Shown here: positions 5,729 to 10,235 of the stretch, one piece after another
Layout of the letters: every line of letters starts with the position of its first letter
How positions within the stretch are numbered: position 1 is the first letter of the stretch
DNA from: Phycisphaerales bacterium
Lineage (GTDB): Bacteria > Planctomycetota > Phycisphaerae > SM23-33
Length of the DNA stretch: 10,235 bases
Direction of reading: 5' to 3'
Assembly (NCBI GenBank): GCA_003171235.1
Contig: PMYM01000046.1
Coordinates: 1-10,235 of the forward strand
Translations under genes and position numbers: made by a program
The notes under the pieces: generated by a model
The model's database searches: none
What the model saw: only the letters and a program-made list of their open reading frames with translations
Told to the model about the DNA's origin: nothing

Positions 5729-6580
5729 TCATGCCCCCGGGCTTGTCGCCGGCGAAGGCAAGCCCACCGATACGCGGGCGTCCAGGGGGAATTCCTTCTT
5801 CTGCATTTTGGAAAAGTAGGCCACCTTGATATTGACCTTCTCGGGCGCACCCTTCAGGGAATACGTGACGGTGTAAATCATGATGCTGCCCATCATGCCC
5901 ACCTGGCCGCTGCCGGATCGCCGGGCCTCAATCGCCTTGCCGTCGGCGCCGGTAAAGGCCACGTCCTTGATTCCGTCGAATCTCTTGCTGCTCTGGATCG
6001 TGACGTCGAACCTTTTCTCGCCGCCCCAATCCTGCGCCTTGGCTTCGCTGATCTGTCCGGCAAGAGGCCCCGCCGTCAGTTTGGTCCCCTTCTTAAGTTC
6101 GACGTTCTCGGCCGAGGCCGTCTGTTCGTCGCTGCCGGCGGTCACCACGAGTTTGCCTTTGAGGATCAATTCCTTGGCTCCGGGCGTGGGCAGGTCCGAA
6201 CCGCGGACCATGAACTTGAGTTGGTGGCCGTCCTCGGACACTTCCGGCATCATGCCCAGTTCCGCGTCGGCGATCGCCTTGCCCTTGTCGTCCTGCAGGG
6301 AAGCGACCTTGCTGGCCCCTTCATCCATGCCGATCAAGAACAGGCCCTTTTGCGCCAGCAGCAGGTGGATGCTCGTGCCGGGTTGCACGCCGTTGGCCAG
6401 GAAGGCGTCGCTGCCGGTCCCTGTGCCGGCCTGGGCTACGGACAGCCCAACCACGTGCAGGCCGTCAGGCAATGCCGTCTTCTTCGGCTCCCTGGAAGCA
6501 TCCTGCGCTGCCGCCACGACAGTCACGGCCATCAACAAGAACGCTCCTCGCGTAATCCACCTCGTGTGCGATTCTCTCAC
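5729..6580 (-). CDS. Secreted protein of unknown function with two beta-rich halves
   Basis: The 283-aa product starts at GTG 6580, 6 bases after AAGGAG on the minus strand. The frame stays open far beyond this on the antisense of apgM, but that stretch has no sign of being coding. Residues 1-25 are a signal peptide (basic start, then GAFLLMAVTVVAAA, cleavage before QD). Mature residues about 60-180 and 190-275 both look like beta-sandwich modules, and both carry a DxxGKAI-type turn (DDKGKAI at 97-103, ADGKAI at 212-217). The second half has alternating strands typical of immunoglobulin-like folds (IYTVTYSLKGAPEKVNIKVAY). There are no Cys and no catalytic motif that I recognise. It converges with the GT-C gene, leaving 36 bases and no good terminator. 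Function unknown; I have seen similar secreted proteins in planctomycete genomes but cannot name a family. Confidence 0.8.
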   Translation of the reverse strand: MRESHTRWITRGAFLLMAVTVVAAAQDASREPKKTALPDGLHVVGLSVAQAGTGTGSDAFLANGVQPGTSIHLLLAQKGLFLIGMDEGASKVASLQDDKGKAIADAELGMMPEVSEDGHQLKFMVRGSDLPTPGAKELILKGKLVVTAGSDEQTASAENVELKKGTKLTAGPLAGQISEAKAQDWGGEKRFDVTIQSSKRFDGIKDVAFTGADGKAIEARRSGSGQVGMMGSIMIYTVTYSLKGAPEKVNIKVAYFSKMQKKEFPLDARVSVGLPSPATSPGA

Positions 6581-6652
6581 GTGATTCTCCTTGATAGGCA
6601 GTTTCCCGTGCGGTTCTGTGCCCGCGACTCCCGTCGCAGGCAGGTCCGGCTG

Positions 6653-6680
6653 ATTATCTCCCGCCGCCAGGACGCCGCAA
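6653..6680 (-). promoter_or_regulatory. Candidate promoter of the 283-aa secreted protein gene
   Basis: On the minus strand TTGCGG (complement of 6675-6680), a 16-base spacer and GATAAT (complement of 6653-6658) match a sigma70-type promoter. Transcription would start near 6646, giving a leader of about 66 bases before the GTG at 6580. Confidence 0.5.
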
Positions 6681-6699
6681 GCCTTTTCGGATCGGCCGT

Positions 6700-6753
6700 T
6701 GGTGGCACAGGCTTTCCAGCCTGTGCCCACAGGCTGGAAAGGCTGTGCCACCA
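6700..6753. repeat. Palindromic REP-like dispersed repeat
   Basis: The left arm 6700-6725 (TGGTGGCACAGGCTTTCCAG then CCTGTG) pairs with the right arm 6728-6753 around a 2-base centre; only one of 26 pairs fails (G6711 against G6742). In translation the arms give FQPV...GWK.CAT-like peptides, which I recall as a recurrent intergenic signature of planctomycete genomes. This suggests a dispersed REP/MITE-like element. Only one copy is in this window, so dispersal is not shown here. It lies between the two divergent promoters and outside both predicted transcripts. Confidence 0.85.
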
Positions 6754-6788
6754 GTAAACACGCAAATGCAAATCGCTCTACAGGTGCA

Positions 6789-6826
6789 TCCTGTCCGCAT
6801 CGCCTGCAGGCATCCGCTGGACAGGA
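6789..6826. repeat. Inverted repeat overlapping the apgM -35 region
   Basis: TCCTGTCC (6789-6796) and GGACAGGA (6819-6826) are perfect inverted arms flanking 22 bases that contain the 10-bp palindrome GCCTGCAGGC (6802-6811). The right arm overlaps the proposed -35 hexamer TGGACA. A protein-binding operator is possible but unproven. Confidence 0.5.
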
Positions 6827-6846
6827 AACCGCCGGAACGGTAGGAT
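6818..6846 (+). promoter_or_regulatory. Candidate apgM promoter
   Basis: TGGACA (6818-6823), a 17-base spacer and TAGGAT (6841-6846) match a sigma70 promoter at five and four of six positions. The predicted start near 6853 gives a short leader that includes the AAAGG ribosome site at 6870-6874. Confidence 0.5.
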
Positions 6847-6880
6847 TATCCGCCCATTGCAGTTGCATGAAAGGCAAGCC

Positions 6881-8095
6881 ATGTATCCTGACATCTACGG
6901 ACAGTTGATAACCTCGCTGGCCACGGCCAACGATAAGCGGATCGTGCTTCTGGTTGCCGACGGGCTGGGCGACTGCCCCGGCCCAGCCGGCGTTACCGCC
7001 CTGCAGGCGGCCAGGAAACCCAATCTCGACGCGCTGGCCGGTCGCGGCGCCTGCGGCCTGCTGACCCCGGTGGCCACCGGCGTGACGCCCGGCTCGGGGC
7101 CAGGCCACCTGGGCCTGTTCGGCTATGACCCCTTGGTTTACCAGGTGGGGCGCGGGGTGCTGTCGGCCTTGGGCATCGAATTCCCGCTGACCTCGCGCGA
7201 CGTGGCGGCCAGGCTTAACTTCTGCACCGTCGACCAGGCCGGCAACGTCGCCGACCGCCGGGCCGGCAGGATTCCCGACGAGGAAAACCGCCGCCTGCTG
7301 GCCAAGATCAAGGCCGCCCTCAAGGCCCCCGCCGGCCTGGAGGTGTTCTTCGAGACCGAGGCCGAGCACCGCGCCGTCCTGGTGCTGCGCGGCGAGGGCC
7401 TCGACGACCACATCGGCGAGACCGACCCGCAGAAAACCGGTGTGCCCCCCCTGGCCGCCGACCGCGAGGGCTACGCCGGCAGGACGGCCAAGATGGTGGC
7501 CGACATCGTCGAGCAGGTGCGGCGCATCCTGGCGGATGAGCCCAAGGCCAACATGATCCTGGCCCGCGGCTTCGCCAAGGTTCCCAAGTGGCCGACATTC
7601 GCCGAGCGGTACAAGCTCGACCCCGCGGCCGTGGCCGGCTACCCCATGTACCGCGGCGTGGCCCGGCTGGTGGGCATCCCGGTGGTCTCCAGGCCCACCA
7701 CCGCCGCCGACGTCTGTGCCGAGGCGGCCAAGGCCTCTCGCGACCACACCTTCGTCTTCGCCCACTTCAAGTACACCGACAAGATGGGCGAGGACGGAAA
7801 CCACCCCGGCAAGGTCCAGCGCATCGAGGAACTGGACGCCGCCCTGCCCGCCCTGCTGGCGGCCAAGCCCGACGTGCTGATCGTCACCGGCGACCACTCC
7901 ACCCCCTCGGTGATGAAGAGCCACTCCTGGCACCCCGTGCCGGTGCTGATGGCCGGGCCGTTCTTCCGCGGCGGCCAGGCCCCCCGCTTCGACGAGCTCT
8001 CCTGCCGCGGCGGCGAGATCGGCGCCATCCCCAGCCGCGAACTGCTGCCCCTGGCCATGGCCCACGCGGGCAAACTGGAAAAATTCGGAGCGTAG
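6881..8095 (+). CDS. apgM: 2,3-bisphosphoglycerate-independent phosphoglycerate mutase, archaeal (ApgM) type
   Basis: This 404-aa cytoplasmic enzyme interconverts 3- and 2-phosphoglycerate in glycolysis and gluconeogenesis. It belongs to the alkaline-phosphatase superfamily and is the normal length for ApgM. Visible motifs: the metal-binding Asp in VLLVADGLGD (D27); the phosphoserine nucleophile in TPGSGPGHLGLFGYDP (S72), the bacterial form of the archaeal GSDxAHL motif; a central FAHFKYTDKMGEDGNHPGK segment with metal-ligand Asp and His residues; and IVTGDHSTPSVMKSHSWHP, with D338, H339 and H348/H351 supplying the second metal site. The start at ATG 6881 has AAAGG 6 bases upstream; the frame also contains a TTG at 6857 without a better site. 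It is transcribed away from the secreted-protein gene and stands alone, without other glycolytic genes. Confidence 0.95.
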   Translation: MYPDIYGQLITSLATANDKRIVLLVADGLGDCPGPAGVTALQAARKPNLDALAGRGACGLLTPVATGVTPGSGPGHLGLFGYDPLVYQVGRGVLSALGIEFPLTSRDVAARLNFCTVDQAGNVADRRAGRIPDEENRRLLAKIKAALKAPAGLEVFFETEAEHRAVLVLRGEGLDDHIGETDPQKTGVPPLAADREGYAGRTAKMVADIVEQVRRILADEPKANMILARGFAKVPKWPTFAERYKLDPAAVAGYPMYRGVARLVGIPVVSRPTTAADVCAEAAKASRDHTFVFAHFKYTDKMGEDGNHPGKVQRIEELDAALPALLAAKPDVLIVTGDHSTPSVMKSHSWHPVPVLMAGPFFRGGQAPRFDELSCRGGEIGAIPSRELLPLAMAHAGKLEKFGA

Positions 8096-8208
8096 CACTG
8101 TAGAATCCGCGATTTCGAGTTTTGAAGTTCGATGCTACCGCCGAGTTCCGCGGCAACGGGTGGCATGGCGGCCGCTGTTTGCCGCTATGTCCTGACGAAT
8201 CTTGCGAT

Positions 8209-8236
8209 TTGAAATCCCCGAGATATCTGCTAGCAT
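8209..8236 (+). promoter_or_regulatory. Candidate hisI promoter
   Basis: TTGAAA (8209-8214), 16 bases and TAGCAT (8231-8236) give a good sigma70-type promoter with a start near 8243 and a leader of about 20 bases holding the ribosome site. The -35 box sits inside a small perfect inverted repeat, GATTT-G-AAATC (8206-8216). Confidence 0.6.
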
Positions 8237-8263
8237 ACCCCCGTTCCGGGCACAGGAGAAATC

Positions 8264-8665
8264 GTGACGCAGCTTGAGCAAAGCTTGCAGGGATTGAAGT
8301 ACGACGATGCCGGGCTTATCCCGGCCATCATCATCGACGCCGCCACCAAGCAGGTGTTGATGATGGCCTACATGAACGGCCAGTCGCTGCTGGAGACCAT
8401 CCAGACGGGCAAGACCCACTTCTGGTCCCGCAGCCGCAAGAAATACTGGATGAAGGGTGAGGAATCCGGGCACGTCCAGCAGGTGCAGGCGGTGTACACC
8501 GATTGCGACAAGGACACGCTGCTGATCGAGGTCGTCCAGCAGGGGGCGGCCTGCCACGAGGGCTTCTATTCCTGCTTCTACCGCCGGCTGGACGAGCAGG
8601 GCCAGTGGCAGGTGGTTGGGGAGCCTATCTTTGACCCAAAGAGCGTCTATAAGAAAGCCAAGTAA
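8264..8665 (+). CDS. hisI: Phosphoribosyl-AMP cyclohydrolase
   Basis: This 133-aa cytoplasmic enzyme opens the purine ring of phosphoribosyl-AMP, the third step of histidine biosynthesis. It is the single-domain form without a fused HisE pyrophosphohydrolase. Nearly all family signatures are present: GLIPAIIIDAATKQVLMMAYMN (residues 17-38, quoted in part), FWSRSRKKYWMKGEESGH (53-70), the Mg-binding D80-C81-D82-x-D84, and Zn-binding cysteines C81, C97 and C104 in DCD, ACH and SCF. The start is GTG 8264 with AGGAG 5 bases upstream. No other his gene is in the window. Its 3' end probably overlaps the start of the cation transporter, implying co-transcription. Confidence 0.96.
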   Translation: MTQLEQSLQGLKYDDAGLIPAIIIDAATKQVLMMAYMNGQSLLETIQTGKTHFWSRSRKKYWMKGEESGHVQQVQAVYTDCDKDTLLIEVVQQGAACHEGFYSCFYRRLDEQGQWQVVGEPIFDPKSVYKKAK

Positions 8666-10235
8666 CCCCTCCGCGCCGGCCGGGCGACCCGGGCAATCCA
8701 CTTTAGCGCTGGCAGGGCTGGAACTGCTGATGGCCCTGGCCTCGGCGGCGGCGGTGGCCGCCCTGGCCCTGGAACTGGGTTTTGCCCATCCGCTGGTGAA
8801 GCTGGCGTATCTGCGGGCGGTGGAGGTGGCGGCCCTGGGGGTGTTCGTGCTGGACCGCTTCCTGCGGCTGGCCCTGGAGGCGGACCGGCGCGAGTTCTTC
8901 CGCCACAATTCCATCGATTTCCTGCTGATGCTGGCGGCGGTGGCGGCCTTCGTGCTGCTGTGGGACCATCGCGACCGGGTGCTGCAGGCGGCGGTAATTT
9001 ACGTCATCATCACCCAGCTTTACCTGTTGGGGGCGATGATGGCCCAGGCGGCCGGCAACTACCTGGCCGACCGGCGAACCGGCGTCAACCCGCTGGCCCT
9101 GGCGGTCATGTGCTACCTGGCCGCCACCCTAGTGGGCGCCTGCCTGCTGCAATTGCCGCGGGCGGTCCCCGAGGGCCAAGCGCCACTCTCCCCGGTTGAA
9201 GCCTTCTTCACCGCCAGCGGGGCCGTCACCTGCACCTCGCTGCAGGTGCGGGAGGTCAATTCCCTGGACAACTTCGGCCGCGTGCTCATCATGGTGCTGA
9301 CGCAGCTTGGGGGGCTGGGCATGATGATAGTGGGCACGGGCTTTGGCGTGCTGGCGGGCCGGCGGCTGCAGGCCGGCGCAGGCGCCAATCTTCGCCTGCC
9401 CTGGGGCGATCCCAGCATCAGCGACTTTGACGCCCTGCTCCGCTCCGCGCGCTTTGCCTCGCTGCTGACGCTGGGGGCGGAATTCGCGGCGGCGGCAGTG
9501 CTGTACTTCGTCAGCATCGGGCCGGCCCTGGGCAGCGGCGGAGGGATGCTGGACTGGCAACTGGTTTTCGCCGCCGTCTTCAATGCCATCAGCGCCTTCT
9601 GCAACGCGGGCTTCCTGGTCAAGATGACCGTCTTGAGCGGCTGGGTGGTGCTGACGCTGGTGCTGGCGGCGGTGGTGGGCGGACTGGGGCCGGTGGTCCT
9701 GGCCGACGCGGCGGGATACGTGCGCCGGCGTCTGGGCGGCCGGCAGGATGACCCCGAGGCCGTCGGGCCGGGTCCGGGACTCTCTCGCCATACGCGCCTG
9801 GCGCTGTGGACGTACCTGGGGGTTTGGCTGGTCGGCACCGTTTTGCTGGGGGCGGTGGAGCTGGGCGGCTGGCCGGGCGAGACCTTCGGGGCCGACACCG
9901 GCGACGCCGCCGGCCTGTACAGCTACGACCGGCAGGTGCCCCTGACCCGCTTCCGCGGGGTGAGCATCTTCGGCGAATCGGCGGCGCAGTGCGTCTATGC
10001 CCGCTCGGCCGGTTTCAAGACCGTCGCCCTCGACCGCCTGAGCGGCGGGGGCAAGGCGCTTGTTTGCATCCAGATGCTCATCGGCGGGGCCCCCGGCGGC
10101 ACGGCCGGCGGCTTCAAAGTGGTGACCCTGGGCATACTGCTGCTGGCGGCGGGCGGGCTTTTCCGACGCGGCGGGCGGAGCATCTCGTCCGCCCTGCTGG
10201 GGCGGGCGGTGGGCATGTTGCTGTGCTATCTGGCC
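8631..10235 (+). CDS. Trk/Ktr-family cation (K+ or Na+) uptake channel subunit, 3' end outside the window
   Basis: At least 535 residues are present and the frame is open at the window end. It is a polytopic membrane protein of the TrkH/KtrB/HKT superfamily, built from four M1-P-M2 units. Pore loops seen: P1 AFFTASGAVTCTSLQV (filter residue Ser 203), P2 FNAISAFCNAGF (Gly 327), P3 CVYARSAGFKTV (Gly 461), P4 IGGAPGGTAGGFK (Gly 493). Extra N-terminal hydrophobic helices precede P1. The start is uncertain. TTG 8631 has GGGGAG 7 bases upstream, overlaps hisI by 35 bases and gives a complete first helix after a basic, Pro-rich N-terminus. ATG 8730 has only a weak GGA and would begin inside that helix. 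Numbering here uses TTG 8631. The cytoplasmic regulatory partner (TrkA/KtrA) is not in the window. Confidence 0.88.
   Translation, partial: MTQRASIRKPSNPSAPAGRPGQSTLALAGLELLMALASAAAVAALALELGFAHPLVKLAYLRAVEVAALGVFVLDRFLRLALEADRREFFRHNSIDFLLMLAAVAAFVLLWDHRDRVLQAAVIYVIITQLYLLGAMMAQAAGNYLADRRTGVNPLALAVMCYLAATLVGACLLQLPRAVPEGQAPLSPVEAFFTASGAVTCTSLQVREVNSLDNFGRVLIMVLTQLGGLGMMIVGTGFGVLAGRRLQAGAGANLRLPWGDPSISDFDALLRSARFASLLTLGAEFAAAAVLYFVSIGPALGSGGGMLDWQLVFAAVFNAISAFCNAGFLVKMTVLSGWVVLTLVLAAVVGGLGPVVLADAAGYVRRRLGGRQDDPEAVGPGPGLSRHTRLALWTYLGVWLVGTVLLGAVELGGWPGETFGADTGDAAGLYSYDRQVPLTRFRGVSIFGESAAQCVYARSAGFKTVALDRLSGGGKALVCIQMLIGGAPGGTAGGFKVVTLGILLLAAGGLFRRGGRSISSALLGRAVGMLLCYLA

Larger units (their letters stand above)
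6581..6880. other. 300-bp divergent intergenic region
   Basis: No gene is seen. From left to right it holds the leader and promoter of the minus-strand secreted protein, a 54-base palindromic repeat, an unremarkable A-rich gap, a second inverted repeat next to the apgM -35 box, and the apgM promoter and ribosome site. Confidence 0.7.

Noticed and set aside
5710..5731. Small hairpin TGATCG...CGATCA between the convergent GT-C and secreted-protein genes
   Set aside because: Only 6 bp with a 10-base loop and no T run on either strand; it also overlaps the secreted-protein stop codon. Not a convincing terminator.
3399..6855. The 12-mer GATTATCCGCCC occurring at 3399-3410 and 6844-6855, both upstream of plus-strand genes
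   Set aside because: A few repeated 12-mers are expected by chance in 10 kb. Distances to the genes differ (75 and 26 bases) and one copy overlaps a promoter -10, so a shared operator is not supported.
5729..8098. One 789-codon minus-strand frame that would fuse the secreted protein to a long N-terminal part
   Set aside because: The extra part is the antisense of apgM, which has an intact catalytic motif set on the plus strand. The GTG at 6580 has a good ribosome site followed by a signal peptide.

Overview
The window is high-GC bacterial DNA with strong G/C third-position bias. It most likely comes from a Planctomycetota genome, perhaps Phycisphaerae-like. The main clues are two secreted proteins ending in PEP-CTERM sorting tails, an archaeal-type cofactor-independent phosphoglycerate mutase, several planctomycete-style secreted proteins of unknown function, and a dispersed palindromic repeat whose translation gives the FQPV..GWKACAT-like peptide I associate with planctomycete intergenic DNA. 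This placement is inferred from gene content and recall, not from a marker gene. I see no rRNA, tRNA, CRISPR array, integrase or transposase.

Layout. Positions 1-1708 hold two tandem plus-strand paralogues encoding PEP-CTERM exported proteins (219-839 and 970-1653), closed by a strong bidirectional terminator (1676-1707). Positions 1745-3120 hold three short minus-strand genes, all exported: a 45-aa peptide, a 130-aa cupredoxin (cytochrome oxidase subunit II/CuA)-like protein lacking the normal copper ligands, and a 219-aa lipoprotein. Upstream of them is a 364-bp intergenic region containing a perfect minus-strand terminator that no gene explains. Position 3485 begins a 735-aa polytopic membrane protein of GT-C glycosyltransferase type with a TPR-like C-terminal tail. 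Its -10 box is placed as for a leaderless mRNA. It converges on a secreted 283-aa protein of unknown function (5729-6580, minus).

A 300-bp divergent intergenic region (6581-6880) carries a 26-bp-arm palindrome between two plausible promoters. It leads to apgM (6881-8095, glycolysis/gluconeogenesis), then hisI (8264-8665, histidine biosynthesis), then a Trk/Ktr-type cation transporter that runs off the window end. The transporter probably starts inside the end of hisI.

How the genes relate: the left half is dominated by cell-envelope and exported proteins (PEP-CTERM, lipoprotein, cupredoxin-like, GT-C). The right half is housekeeping metabolism plus ion transport. I see no defence or mobile cassette. 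The best leads are the transporter's altered first selectivity-filter position (Ser for Gly), the ligand-poor CuA-like protein in its small exported cassette, the orphan terminator, and the apparent leaderless GT-C gene.
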